Source of the DNA: Flavobacteriales bacterium UBA7666
GTDB lineage: Bacteria > Bacteroidota > Bacteroidia > Flavobacteriales_D > Crocinitomicaceae
Direction: 5' to 3'
Length of the DNA stretch: 64,000 nucleotides
NCBI GenBank assembly: GCA_002483265.1
Contig: DLHO01000027.1
Span: 248,001-312,000, forward strand
The notes beneath the pieces were generated by a model, which saw only the letters and a program-made list of their open reading frames with translations, did not search any database and had not been told where the DNA came from. The stretch's first letter is position 1. Every line of letters starts with the position of its first letter. Below are positions 28,531 through 38,164 of the stretch, piece after piece. The position numbers and the translations under genes are program-made.

Positions 28531-28550
28531 GCAAATAGATGGATGTCTAT
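28531..28550 (+). repeat. 20-bp direct repeat, copy 2
   Basis: Identical to 26617-26636. Here the dyad extends to AAATAGA-N6-TCTATTT (7-bp arms, with one arm base outside the repeat). Confidence 0.8.
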
Positions 28551-28605
28551 TTGTATTTTACCATTAAAAAAGGTGATTATTCCGAACCCCTCGCGAATTT
28601 ACATT

Positions 28606-28640
28606 TAAACAAAAATCCCGACAGCAAAGCTCGTCGGGAT
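28606..28640 (-). terminator. intrinsic terminator of tRNA-Ser
   Basis: ATCCCGAC (28615-28622) and GTCGGGAT (28633-28640) pair across a 10-nt loop; on the minus strand TTTTTGTTT follows. It lies 9 bp beyond the tRNA 3' end. Confidence 0.85.
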
Positions 28641-28649
28641 CAGTTCTTG

Positions 28650-28736
28650 CAGAGAGGAAGAGATTCGAACTCTCGATACAGTTACCCGTATACTACCTTT
28701 CCAGGGTAGCTCCTTCAACCACTCGGACACCTCTCT
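28650..28736 (-). tRNA. tRNA-Ser (anticodon GGA)
   Basis: The 7-bp acceptor stem pairs AGAGAGG (5' end at 28736) with CCTCTCT (28651-28657 complement), with discriminator G at 28650. The anticodon arm is CTACC-CTGGAAA-GGTAG, giving anticodon GGA. A long variable arm (about 15 nt including ATACGGGTAACTGTAT) identifies a class II tRNA, and the T arm holds GTTCGAATC. CCA is not fully encoded. 87 nt. Confidence 0.95.
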
Positions 28737-28835
28737 ATTTTAGTGGAGTGCAAAATTACAACTATTATTTGAATCAGCAAGGCAAGCGCTAAATATTAGA
28801 ATAGGAAGAATAAAATTTAGGTTATACTCAAAAAC

Positions 28836-28868
28836 AAAGGCTGTCTGATTTTTTTCAGACAGCCTTTT
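28836..28868 (-). terminator. terminator of the T9SS surface operon
   Basis: Thirteen-bp arms (28836-28848 and 28855-28867, core GGCTGTCTGA) with a 6-nt T-rich loop. On the minus strand it is followed by GTTTTT. It may also act on the plus strand, where TTTT follows. Confidence 0.8.
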
Positions 28869-28907
28869 CTACCTAACCACTATTCACTCTGACCTAAGCG
28901 TTAAATA

Positions 28908-31166
28908 TTAGAAGTTGTCAGTGCTTGTATTTGTTACTTTCAATTTATCGTCTCCTGTTGAGATGACTTTGAATTCAGTTCTTCTGTTTTTCTCGTGTTC
29001 TTCTTCCGGACAGTCGGATTTGACGGTTCCTTCACATTCACAGCCATTTAGCAAACGAGATTCCCCATATCCTTTACCATAGATCCGTGCCGGATTAGTA
29101 ATCTTTTTCTTGATATAATCAGCTGAAGCTTTTGCACGATTGTCGGATAATTTCATGTTGTATGCCTTGGATGCACGGCAATCAGTATGTGAACCTAATT
29201 CTACGACCATGTTAGGGTATTTGTTCATGACTTCTACAATCTTGTCCAATTCCTTTGCAGCATTCGGACGGATAACATATTTGTTCAAATCAAAGTTTAT
29301 CGGGTTGATTTGTACCATTTCTGACAAGTCTTTTACTTCCGGATCCAAGCCCAAATCAAGCAGCGCGTGAACGTCATATTGTCCCGGTCTATCGAACAAG
29401 GTATTGTAAGTTACCGTTTTGGAGAAATATCCTTCTTTTTGAAGCACGATGTTATAGCTTCCGCGGTCGTTCAGCTTCTTCCCGAAGAGCGCTTCCCGGA
29501 AGTCTCCGCTTGCGGGCGTAACGATTTTCTTCGACTTGTTCGTCATATTATCAATCAGGTAAACGGATACTTCTTCCAAAGGCTTTCCTGTTTTCTTGTC
29601 GGTAATTAATGCATATAAGGATAGTCCCGGGTCTTTTTCCAGAATGACATCTGCAATCACAACGGGTTCGATGGCAAAGGTGTTTACCGAATTTTTCCCA
29701 TCAAAATAATCTGCTTTTGAGCCACCCAAAGCATAATTTTTTTCATATTCTCCTTCGAATGAATAAGCTCCGTTCGTATCAGCTGTAACTGTTCCGATGA
29801 TCGTTCCTTTATCGTCTTTCAGGTCAATTTTTGCATTCGGAACGATTTCGCCTTTCTTATTCTTCGCGGTTCCTTTGATGGTTACTCCAAAGGCAATCGG
29901 ACGAATGAACTGCACAGCATAGATGTCATCTCCCCCTTTTCCGCCTTCACGGTTGGAAGAAAGAAAACCTGTTTTGAGATCTTTTGACAAGTTGAATGCA
30001 AAATCATCCGATTGACTATTGACTGGTAATCCAAGGCTGTGGATCTTTCCAAAGTTTCCACCTTCCGGGAAAGCAACAAATACATCTAAACCACCCAAGC
30101 CCGGGTGACCATCTGTAGAAAAGAATAAGCGATCCTGTGTATCGATGAAAGGAAACATTTCCTGTCCTTCTGTATTAATCTTCTTTCCAAGGTTTGTCAT
30201 TTCACCAAATGTCCCGTTGTCTAGCACAGCGACCTTGTAAATGTCTGCGCCACCAATTCCTTCGGGTTTATCGGAAACAAGATATAGGGTTTTTCCATCA
30301 GCTGTTAGTGCTGGATGCCCGATCGAGTAATCTTTGGAGTTATAAGGAAACTCTTTTTCATCTATCCATTTGCCATCCTTGTCCACTGTTGCGATGTACA
30401 TTTTCAGGTTTTGGATCTTTTGTCCGTCACGTCGTTTTTTACCGGAAGAAATATTGTTCCGTGTGAAGTAAACGGTCTTTCCGTCAGGGGAAAAGGCAAG
30501 TGGTCCTTCGTGGAATTTGGTGTTTACTTTTGAAACACGTTCCGGAGATCCCAATTTATTATCGGTACCGACAGAAGCAGTGTATAAATCCAAAAAGCGG
30601 TTTGCATTCCAGGACCATTCCTTTTTCACGAACACACTTTTCTTGCGAGCCGTGATGAAATACATCTGATTTTGGGATGGATTATAGTATCCTCCAAAAT
30701 CTGCTACTCCTGTATTCAGATTCAGGTTCGTTAAGCTGAAGAAAGGAGCTGTTTTTTCTATTTTGGATTTGTAACCTGTATTTCCTAAGAAAAGTTGACT
30801 TCTTAAATCTGCCTGAGCAGCGTTGCTGTACTTGTTCATCCACTTGTCACTTTCAGCATAATTCCCACTTTGCTTTAAAACGGATGCATAATTGTAATAA
30901 TCATCTGGTTTTGCTTCGGAAGATTCGATCATTTTACTGTAATAATCAACCGATTTGGGATAATTATCCATTTTTAGATAACTGTATGCCAGTTTACTTT
31001 TCAATGAAGGACTGTCGACTTCCGAACCGATTAATTCTTCATATAGTTCGGCAGCATAGGCATAAGATAATCGGTTAAAGTAATTATCTGCCTTTTTCAG
31101 TTTCCCCGATTGTCCAAATACCGACAATGAAACACTGCAAATAATTGCTAATAATATTGTTTTCAT
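28908..31166 (-). CDS. OmpA-family protein with TPR, PD40 and carboxypeptidase-regulatory-like domains (T9SS-associated)
   Basis: 752 residues from ATG 31166, which gives a signal peptide (MKTILLAIICSVSLSVFGQ); a frame-open extension to 31232 overlaps the porP/sprF gene and is unlikely. Order: TPR helices (about 20-110), PD40/WD40-like propeller (about 140-420, with FSPDGKTVYFTRN and HPALTADGKTLYLVSDK), carboxypeptidase-regulatory-like beta domain (about 430-500), and an OmpA peptidoglycan-binding domain (about 605-740, with LGSHTDCRASKAYNMKLSDNRA and GYGES). This is the architecture of PorE-like proteins. It sits next to a PorP/SprF gene, so a role anchoring a T9SS outer-membrane complex to peptidoglycan is likely. 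Confidence 0.9.
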   Translation of the reverse strand: MKTILLAIICSVSLSVFGQSGKLKKADNYFNRLSYAYAAELYEELIGSEVDSPSLKSKLAYSYLKMDNYPKSVDYYSKMIESSEAKPDDYYNYASVLKQSGNYAESDKWMNKYSNAAQADLRSQLFLGNTGYKSKIEKTAPFFSLTNLNLNTGVADFGGYYNPSQNQMYFITARKKSVFVKKEWSWNANRFLDLYTASVGTDNKLGSPERVSKVNTKFHEGPLAFSPDGKTVYFTRNNISSGKKRRDGQKIQNLKMYIATVDKDGKWIDEKEFPYNSKDYSIGHPALTADGKTLYLVSDKPEGIGGADIYKVAVLDNGTFGEMTNLGKKINTEGQEMFPFIDTQDRLFFSTDGHPGLGGLDVFVAFPEGGNFGKIHSLGLPVNSQSDDFAFNLSKDLKTGFLSSNREGGKGGDDIYAVQFIRPIAFGVTIKGTAKNKKGEIVPNAKIDLKDDKGTIIGTVTADTNGAYSFEGEYEKNYALGGSKADYFDGKNSVNTFAIEPVVIADVILEKDPGLSLYALITDKKTGKPLEEVSVYLIDNMTNKSKKIVTPASGDFREALFGKKLNDRGSYNIVLQKEGYFSKTVTYNTLFDRPGQYDVHALLDLGLDPEVKDLSEMVQINPINFDLNKYVIRPNAAKELDKIVEVMNKYPNMVVELGSHTDCRASKAYNMKLSDNRAKASADYIKKKITNPARIYGKGYGESRLLNGCECEGTVKSDCPEEEHEKNRRTEFKVISTGDDKLKVTNTSTDNF

Positions 31167-31182
31167 AATTGTGTCTTTTATA

Positions 31183-32106
31183 TTAGAAATAACGAGGCGA
31201 ACGGATTCCTTCTTTTTTGAAGACAAAGTCATATGACAACATTACTTCAAAAGATCCATCGTTGTATTTTCTCAATTTTTGAGTACCGAAATCACTTGCT
31301 ATTCCGACTTTGAACTGTGGCGAAAGCTGTACTTGTACGAAGGCTCCGAAAGCTGCCATTAAGCGGTAGTTTGCCCCGAACCATACTCGTTCATTGTAGA
31401 TTGCTGCTAGTGTCATATCTAAACTCAATGGAGCTCCTTCCGTAATTTTCACTAAGGAAGTTGGTCTCAGTTTCCATTTATTAGACAATGGAATAACTCC
31501 ACCGATTGTTCCGAAATAGTGACGACGTTCCAAACTGGTTTTACTCACCTCATCATAACTCTGCTCCAGAATTTTCGGAGAACTTACCCCAATGAAAAAC
31601 CGGGGAGTGTGGTAATAAATTCCTACTCCGAAGTTTGGATTGATGTTGTTTCGGATGTTCTGCAATAATTTAGGATCATCCGGTGTGCTGCTGTTCAAAC
31701 CGTCTCTTCCGATATTGATGAGGTTAAATCCTCCCTTTACTCCGAATGCGAGTTTGCCTTTATGGTTTTTGAAGCGGATGGTATATGAAGCGTCCGCATA
31801 AAACATGGTTTGATTCATCGGGCCTACATTATCGTTTACGGCTGTTAGTCCCAGCCCTACAGACTCGTAGGATAGAGGAGAGTGAATACTGAATGTGGAA
31901 GATCGGGGTCTCCCGTCAAATCCTACCCATTGTTCGCGGTGAATTCCTGTCATGTTCAACATTCCGCGACTTCCCGCATAAGCAGGGTTAATAAACAGCA
32001 TGTTGTCAAAATACTGGGTATAATGAGGATCCTGCTGTGCGTTCGCACCGGTACTTCCGAGAAGTACCAGTGTTAAACAAACGACTAAAAATTGTATTGT
32101 TTTCAT
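31183..32106 (-). CDS. PorP/SprF family type IX secretion membrane protein
   Basis: 307 residues with signal peptide (ending ANAQQ) and the family hallmark DPHYTQYFDNMLFINPAYAGSRG at the mature N-terminus. The rest is an outer-membrane beta-barrel ending FEVMLSYDFVF. SprF-type proteins work with type-B sorting-domain substrates; the gene directly upstream encodes such a substrate (26 bp apart), so this is probably its dedicated secretion or anchoring partner. Confidence 0.95.
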   Translation of the reverse strand: MKTIQFLVVCLTLVLLGSTGANAQQDPHYTQYFDNMLFINPAYAGSRGMLNMTGIHREQWVGFDGRPRSSTFSIHSPLSYESVGLGLTAVNDNVGPMNQTMFYADASYTIRFKNHKGKLAFGVKGGFNLINIGRDGLNSSTPDDPKLLQNIRNNINPNFGVGIYYHTPRFFIGVSSPKILEQSYDEVSKTSLERRHYFGTIGGVIPLSNKWKLRPTSLVKITEGAPLSLDMTLAAIYNERVWFGANYRLMAAFGAFVQVQLSPQFKVGIASDFGTQKLRKYNDGSFEVMLSYDFVFKKEGIRSPRYF

Positions 32107-32132
32107 TTTTTCAAGTTGAAAAATTTCTATTC

Positions 32133-35100
32133 TTAACGTTGGATGTATACGTATCCTTTCAATACACCGGCGGTTTCATCTTTGGTATCCAACACGTAGA
32201 AATAGGTTCCTGTAGGAAGTTCTGTTCCACCGATATTCAGATTACTGTTCGAAGCACCGTTCCAGGTATTCAGATACCCGTCTGCAGTGAAAACCAGGTT
32301 ACCCCAACGGTTGTATACTGATAACTCGTTGTCCGGATAACTTTCAATTCCTTTGATGACCCAAACCTCATTGATCCCATCACCATCCGGTGTGAATGCA
32401 TTGGAGATCTCGATACCACAAGTTTTCGGATCACAAGGATCAAGTGGATTGGAACCCGCCGTAACTTCTTCTCCATTGGTAATTCCGTCATTGTCACAGT
32501 CTGCATTGTTCCATGCTGTTCCGGGTGCTACTGTCTGACTTGCCAATAAGAAGTCGCATGGATTGTTTGGGTTGGTGCCATCTGTTGTTTCAGTACCGTT
32601 TGTTACACCATCTTCATCACAATCGGATGTGTTCCAAGCCCCGCCTTGTGTTAGCGTAACGTTTGATCCGTTATAATCACACGGGTCATTTGGATTTGTC
32701 CCGTCTGTAACTTCCTGTCCATTAGTAACACCGTCGCCATCACAGTCTGCATTATTCCACGCAGCAGTTGGCATACCTGTCTGACTTGCTAAAGCATAAT
32801 CACACGGGTTATCCGGATTTGTTCCGTCTGTTACTTCTTGTCCATTAGTAACACCATCACCATCACAATCTGCATTGTTCCATGTCGTATCTGGAGTTAC
32901 GGTTTGGCTTGCAAGTGTCAAGTCACAAGGGTCGTTCGGATTCGTTCCGTCAGTTATCTCATTACCATTAGTAACACCATCACCATCACAATCTGCATTG
33001 TTCCATGTCATATCTGGAGTTACGGTTTGGCTTGCAAGTGTTAAGTCACAAGGATCGTTCGGATTCGTTCCGTCAGTTATCTCATGACCATTTGTTACAC
33101 CATCACCATCACAATCTGCGTTGTTCCAAGCCGTACCTGGTGTACCTGTTTGACTAGTCAAGGTGAAATCACATGGATCATTCGGGTTCGTTCCGTCAGT
33201 TAGTTCATTACCATTAGTAACACCGTCACCATCACAGTCTGCGTTGTTCCATGCTGCAGTTGGAGCACTCGTTTGACTTGCCAATGTAAAACCACATGGA
33301 TCATTCGGATTTGTTCCGTCTGTTAGCTCATCCTCGTTTGTTACTCCGTCACCGTCACAATCTGCATTGTTCCATGTAGGTGTAGGTGTTAAAGTCTGGC
33401 TTGCGAGTGTCAAGTCACAAGGATCGTTCGGATTTGTTCCGTCTGTTACTTCCTCACCGTTTGTTACACCATCACCGTCACAGTCTGCATTGTTCCATGC
33501 TGTAGTTGGCGCCACAGTTTGGTTTGCAAGTGTAAATTCACACGGGTCATTCGGATCGGTACCGTCAGTTGTTTCATCTCCATTCGTTACACCATCACCG
33601 TCACAATCATTCAGAGGATTGGACAAACATGGAATTACCGTAATAATAACCTGTGAAGTATCGCATAACACTGGCATTCCCGTATCACAGATTGAATAAA
33701 TCAAGGTGTCGTTTCCACTAAATCCTGCATCTGGCGTGTAGGTAATTTCTCCTGTAATCGGATCAATTGTTACTGTACCATTTGAAGGTGGAGTAACAAC
33801 CGTTACACTTGTTTCATCCAGATTCCCATCAGGGTCTGTGTCGTTTGAAGGAACATCAATCACCACCGCATTACCTTCATTGGTAGTTGCATTATCTGTG
33901 TCTGCTACCGGAGGATCGTTTACAAAGTTTACTGTAATAATTACCACTGCTGTATCACATAATACTGGCATTCCTGTATCGCAAATGGAATAAACCAAGG
34001 TATCATTACCACTAAATCCAGGATCTGGCGTGTAAGTTATTTCTCCTGTTACGGGATCAATCGTAATACTACCGTTTGTTGGAGGAGTTACAATGGTTAC
34101 ACTTGTTTCATCCAGGTTTCCGTCCGGATCTGTATCGTTTGAAGGAACATCGATAACCACCGGAGTACCTTCATTGGTAGTCGCAGTATCATCAGTTGCA
34201 TCTGGGTTGTCGTTGACAGGATTAACAGTAATCACAACCAGAGCCGTATCACACAATACCGGCATTCCAGTATCGCAAATGGAATAAACCAAGGTATCAT
34301 TTCCATTAAAGTTTGGATCCGGGGTGTAAGTAATTTCACCCGTAACCGGATCAATAGTCACTGTACCATTTGATGGAGGAGTAACAATCGTTACACTTGC
34401 ATTATCGAGATTTCCATCCGGATCTGTATCATTGAAAGGTACATTAATTACCACCGGAGTATCTTCACCTGTTGTCTCTGAATCACCATTTGCTACCGGA
34501 GCATCATTAACAGGATTAACAGTAATCACAACTAGAGCCGTATCACATAATACCGGAATTCCGGTATCACAGATGGAATAAATCAAAGTATCAGTTCCGC
34601 TAAAGCCCGGATCAGGAGTGTAGGTCACTTCTCCTGTAAGCGGATCAATAATCACTGTACCGTTTGATGGAGGAGTAACTACCGTTACACTTGTTTCATC
34701 CAGATTTCCATCAACATCTGTATCGTTTGAAGGAACATTAATAACTACCGGATTATCTTCATTGGTAGTTGCGGTATCTGGGTTTGCTACCGGGGCATCA
34801 TTAATAGGATTTACAGTAATTACAACCAGAGCCGTATCACAAAATACCGGCATTCCAGTATCACAGATGGAATAGATCAAAGTATCATTTCCATTGAAAT
34901 TCGGATTCGGCGTATACGTAATTTCACCAGTAACTGGATTCACGGTAACCGTTCCGTTTGCCGGAGGATCAACCACTGTGACACTTGTATTATCGAGATT
35001 TCCGTTAGAGTCTGTATCATTTGAAGGGACATTGATTACTACTGGAATTTCCTCATTGGTTGTTGCTGTATTGCCGTTAGCCACAGGCGGGCAATTTGTT

Positions 35101-37499
35101 ACCATTACAGGCAGTGTAATGTGTGTGGTATTGTATTCACACGGATTCAATGGGTTTGTACCATCAGTAACTTCTGTATTGTTCGGTACTCCGTCTCCAT
35201 CACAATCGGAATTATTCCACGCTAAGTCCGGAATAACACTTTGACTGGCTAAAACAAAATCACACGGATTATTCGGATCTGTTCCATCTGAACTTTCGGT
35301 TCCGTTTGTCACGCCATCACCATCACAATCACCATTCAACCACGCACCACTTTGCAGGAGTGTAGCACTTGCTAATTGTAAATCACATGGATTCAGTGGA
35401 TCTGTTCCATCTGTAACTTCTTGTCCGTTAGTGACTCCGTCACCGTCACAGTCTGTATTATTCCAGGAAGTAGTTGGTGTTCCCTGACTTGCTACAAGTA
35501 AGTTACATCCATCACCCGGATCAGTTCCATCTGTGATTTCCTGTCCGTTTGTTACACCGTCCCCGTCGCAGTCTCCTGCAAGGTCAGTTAAGATATCTAC
35601 ATCCACGTAGAAATCTTCCACTTCTCCATGAATAACAGGACCAAAGCTTCTTTCATCAATTGCTGAAGTTGCAGGATTGTCGGTGAGTGTTTCAGTTGTT
35701 ATTCTGACACGTGCATATTTATTCCCGCAGGAAGTTGAAAGACCATTCCAGATAAGGCTGGTTGTCTGAGTGCCAACAGCTGAAGGAACGGAAGAGGTAA
35801 CGATTTCATTTTGAGAGAAAACACCATCATTATTCCAGTCAATCCATGCGTAAACATTCGCGTTGGATCCTGAATTATTTGTAAAGCTTAGTGTAGTTGA
35901 GAAATTGGGATTGACTGTTGTATGTGACAAAGGAGTTATCAATCCGTCTTCATCTGCTCCGTCTCCATTTGTTCCGGTATTATTTGTTCCGGAAGTTACA
36001 TTATTACTTAATCCGTTATCCGGATCTGGTTGTCCTGCCCCCAGATAGATCTCATCACCACACATGTAATAGTGTGCTGCAGGGTTTCCATTTTCAAAAG
36101 AAAGCGGTACATCTCCGGCATCGTAAGTACTGGAACCACAGATTAAACCTACCGGTGTATTGGCACAGTCGAATGTTGAAACAGTACTTGTTGTTGAAAC
36201 TCCGTCTCCCATGGAACCATCGATCTTGTGTCCCATATAGCAGTATCTTTCGGCACACAATTTCATGATAGCTGTGGTATGTCCACCGATTTCGACATAG
36301 GTTGCATGATCTGTTCCGGGAGTAAATCCGTTGGGAACTTTTGGTAAAGTATGATTCCCGGTTCCACCTGGTACACCGATCATTTCGTTATTGTTGGAAC
36401 CCCACGACCACAATTCTCCGTTGGAGAGAATTACTGAAACAGATGCATTGGGAGTTCCCGGTGATCCGTCGTTGTCGTTCGAAGAAACGAAAATAATATT
36501 GTCGAGATCTGCTGTATTCGTTGAGTTTCTTACGGGTACCCATCCGGTTGAGTTTGTTGTATTTCCTTGTCCGAGTTGGCCGTTTCCGTTACCGCCGAGT
36601 GCATACAATTTGTTATTTGCAGGATTGATAGCGAAATAACTTGCCCTGTTGCTGGCATCGGTCCAAGTATTGTTACCAAAATCGGCTGTCATGGAAATCA
36701 TTACAGGAAGGCCGGAAAACGGAGTTGTCATTGCTACTGCACGATCGTAAGTAGCGATTCCCGAACCGTCACCGCGGTAACAACGCGATCCCCAGGTATA
36801 CCACTGACCAGTAGAAGTTATTGCGAAAGCCCCAACGGGAGTAACCCGGATATCAACGACACCTGTAAGTGCGGGATTTCCTGTTATATCTCTGGTTACT
36901 TTTGACCAATAGTTATCTGAGGCTCCCGGTAAAATCCCACCGTTCCCGTGAATAGCGTCATTACGACCGCTTACATATACTTCTCCTGAATGTGTTAATA
37001 GAACCAATGCTCCCCAAGAAGCAATCATGTTCTTAACATCAGCAGGAACAATTCCTAATGGCATGGAAATTTGCGCAAACCCCGCAAGGTTGTCTAACCC
37101 GGTTCCGATTGCTACGTTATTTGCTCCCCAGGAGTAAAGTCCATTTGTGGAAAGTATAAAGGCTTGTGTAGTTGTTGAAGACTGAGTAGCGAGAGTTGCA
37201 AACAAGGGTGCCCCGGCATAATTGTAATCCTGTGCGGGAACTCCCGGATTTGGCTCAATTACAACCGGTGTCAAATGCCTTGCAGCAGCAGCACCATTTC
37301 CGTTAGCCGTTGAACCTGCACCCCAAATAAGGAAGGTACCATCGGGGCGGGAAGCAATAGTTGTGTGAAATCCTGACTGGATCTGATCATATGGCTGAAG
37401 CGGATTACAACCCGAAGATTGCGCTTGGCCGGATGATGTGAAAAAAGTGAGGGTTGCGACGACCAGGATTGCTTTATTGAAAAGGATTTTCTTTCTCAT
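32133..37499 (-). CDS. giant T9SS type-B substrate: RCC1-like repeats, GEVEDF domain, calcium-binding TSP3 repeats, cadherin-like repeats
   Basis: 1788-residue surface protein. Signal peptide (about 1-27, ends SGQAQ). Order: RCC1-like propeller repeats (about 35-430, e.g. LYSWGANN, LYALGGNGNGQLGQGN, LWSWGSNNNEMIG), GEVEDFYVDV domain (about 460-640), four thrombospondin type 3-like calcium repeats (DCDGDGVTNGxExTDGTDP; about 640-795), five cadherin/Big_9-like domains of about 98 residues (VNDAPVA...NDTDxDGNLD), ten more calcium repeats of about 39 residues, then a type-B C-terminal domain (SNAFTPDGDGINEVWVI...YNRWGNLVF...PTGTYFYVL). Resembles SprB-like gliding or adhesion proteins in organisation. 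Third-gene partner PorP/SprF follows. Confidence 0.93.
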   Translation of the reverse strand: MRKKILFNKAILVVATLTFFTSSGQAQSSGCNPLQPYDQIQSGFHTTIASRPDGTFLIWGAGSTANGNGAAAARHLTPVVIEPNPGVPAQDYNYAGAPLFATLATQSSTTTQAFILSTNGLYSWGANNVAIGTGLDNLAGFAQISMPLGIVPADVKNMIASWGALVLLTHSGEVYVSGRNDAIHGNGGILPGASDNYWSKVTRDITGNPALTGVVDIRVTPVGAFAITSTGQWYTWGSRCYRGDGSGIATYDRAVAMTTPFSGLPVMISMTADFGNNTWTDASNRASYFAINPANNKLYALGGNGNGQLGQGNTTNSTGWVPVRNSTNTADLDNIIFVSSNDNDGSPGTPNASVSVILSNGELWSWGSNNNEMIGVPGGTGNHTLPKVPNGFTPGTDHATYVEIGGHTTAIMKLCAERYCYMGHKIDGSMGDGVSTTSTVSTFDCANTPVGLICGSSTYDAGDVPLSFENGNPAAHYYMCGDEIYLGAGQPDPDNGLSNNVTSGTNNTGTNGDGADEDGLITPLSHTTVNPNFSTTLSFTNNSGSNANVYAWIDWNNDGVFSQNEIVTSSVPSAVGTQTTSLIWNGLSTSCGNKYARVRITTETLTDNPATSAIDERSFGPVIHGEVEDFYVDVDILTDLAGDCDGDGVTNGQEITDGTDPGDGCNLLVASQGTPTTSWNNTDCDGDGVTNGQEVTDGTDPLNPCDLQLASATLLQSGAWLNGDCDGDGVTNGTESSDGTDPNNPCDFVLASQSVIPDLAWNNSDCDGDGVPNNTEVTDGTNPLNPCEYNTTHITLPVMVTNCPPVANGNTATTNEEIPVVINVPSNDTDSNGNLDNTSVTVVDPPANGTVTVNPVTGEITYTPNPNFNGNDTLIYSICDTGMPVFCDTALVVITVNPINDAPVANPDTATTNEDNPVVINVPSNDTDVDGNLDETSVTVVTPPSNGTVIIDPLTGEVTYTPDPGFSGTDTLIYSICDTGIPVLCDTALVVITVNPVNDAPVANGDSETTGEDTPVVINVPFNDTDPDGNLDNASVTIVTPPSNGTVTIDPVTGEITYTPDPNFNGNDTLVYSICDTGMPVLCDTALVVITVNPVNDNPDATDDTATTNEGTPVVIDVPSNDTDPDGNLDETSVTIVTPPTNGSITIDPVTGEITYTPDPGFSGNDTLVYSICDTGMPVLCDTAVVIITVNFVNDPPVADTDNATTNEGNAVVIDVPSNDTDPDGNLDETSVTVVTPPSNGTVTIDPITGEITYTPDAGFSGNDTLIYSICDTGMPVLCDTSQVIITVIPCLSNPLNDCDGDGVTNGDETTDGTDPNDPCEFTLANQTVAPTTAWNNADCDGDGVTNGEEVTDGTNPNDPCDLTLASQTLTPTPTWNNADCDGDGVTNEDELTDGTNPNDPCGFTLASQTSAPTAAWNNADCDGDGVTNGNELTDGTNPNDPCDFTLTSQTGTPGTAWNNADCDGDGVTNGHEITDGTNPNDPCDLTLASQTVTPDMTWNNADCDGDGVTNGNEITDGTNPNDPCDLTLASQTVTPDTTWNNADCDGDGVTNGQEVTDGTNPDNPCDYALASQTGMPTAAWNNADCDGDGVTNGQEVTDGTNPNDPCDYNGSNVTLTQGGAWNTSDCDEDGVTNGTETTDGTNPNNPCDFLLASQTVAPGTAWNNADCDNDGITNGEEVTAGSNPLDPCDPKTCGIEISNAFTPDGDGINEVWVIKGIESYPDNELSVYNRWGNLVFTADGYLNTWNGASNSNLNIGGTELPTGTYFYVLDTKDETAGVLKGYVYIQR
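32430..33615 (-). repeat. ten tandem calcium-repeat coding units (about 117 bp)
   Basis: Near-identical DNA units each encode about 39 residues with DCDGDGVTNG and NPNDPCD. Several neighbours differ by only a few bases, so copy number is likely to vary between strains and to be hard to assemble. Confidence 0.85.
33630..35095 (-). repeat. five tandem cadherin-like coding units (about 294 bp)
   Basis: Each unit encodes about 98 residues with EDTPVVINVPSNDTD-type, TPPSNGTV, GEITYTPDP and YSICDTGMPVLCDTA blocks. High DNA similarity between units. Confidence 0.85.
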
Positions 37500-37501
37500 T
37501 T

Positions 37502-38164
37502 TTAATAGGTGATTGAGTAATTAAAAAAATGGGCTTCTCCGGCGGCATCGTAAACACGAAATTGCACATTTCCCTTTGTGGGTACTGATCCTGATAATTC
37601 GAATACAAGCCGATTTACACCATTATTCAAAACCACTTTGTCATTTTTCAAATGGGAAGAAATAGTGGCAACACCAGTTGTCTGTACTTCACGCATGGTA
37701 TAATCGACGGATTTTCCGTCATAAGTCTTTACCGTTACAGGAACAATCAGTTCGATTCCGGCAGCATTGCCGGTTGTGAGTGGTGTTGAGAAGACCCGAT
37801 TCTTCAAATCAAAAATCATCTGAACACTACTAACCTCTACTGTAACTATTTCTGTTTTACCCGGATGATCTCCATGGGCAGGAATTACGAATATAATCTC
37901 GTATTTTCCCGGTTTTGAGAAAACCAGATTTCCGGTGGATTTTCCTGTTCCGGATACTTTGCTGACTCCTGATTGAGGAGCAACTTTCCATGAAATGGAT
38001 AAGGTAAGTTCTGTAGCAATACCTGTTTCAATTGCGTCCCCAAAACTGATTGAATAGTGACTTTGTATGACGTTAACATCATCGTCACATGAAACATGCA
38101 TTGGGGTTCCATTGACTATTAAGCACATCCAGGAAAAACCCAATAGGGTGAATAGTTTTTTCAT
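37502..38164 (-). CDS. small secreted protein heading the T9SS operon
   Basis: 220 residues with a signal peptide (MKKLFTLLGFSWMCLIVNG). The rest is beta-rich, with a PKD-like segment (SKPGKYEIIFVIPAHGDHPGKTEIVTVEV, about 88-116). No family recognised. It ends 2 bp before the giant surface-protein start, so the genes are coupled. It may bind or prepare the large protein; this is inferred from position only. Confidence 0.75.
   Translation of the reverse strand: MKKLFTLLGFSWMCLIVNGTPMHVSCDDDVNVIQSHYSISFGDAIETGIATELTLSISWKVAPQSGVSKVSGTGKSTGNLVFSKPGKYEIIFVIPAHGDHPGKTEIVTVEVSSVQMIFDLKNRVFSTPLTTGNAAGIELIVPVTVKTYDGKSVDYTMREVQTTGVATISSHLKNDKVVLNNGVNRLVFELSGSVPTKGNVQFRVYDAAGEAHFFNYSITY

Noticed and set aside
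24497..28650. Possible integrated element next to tRNA-Ser
   Set aside because: No integrase, no repeat of the tRNA 3' end was found in the window; the 20-bp repeats do not match the tRNA.
32430..33615. Regularly spaced repeats resembling a CRISPR array
   Set aside because: The units are about 117 bp, all in one long open frame, and encode calcium-binding repeats; there are no spacers and no cas genes.
32838..33699. Several plus-strand open frames of 60-110 codons
   Set aside because: They are antisense shadows of the calcium-repeat DNA; the same peptide pattern recurs with each repeat unit, with no independent start signal.
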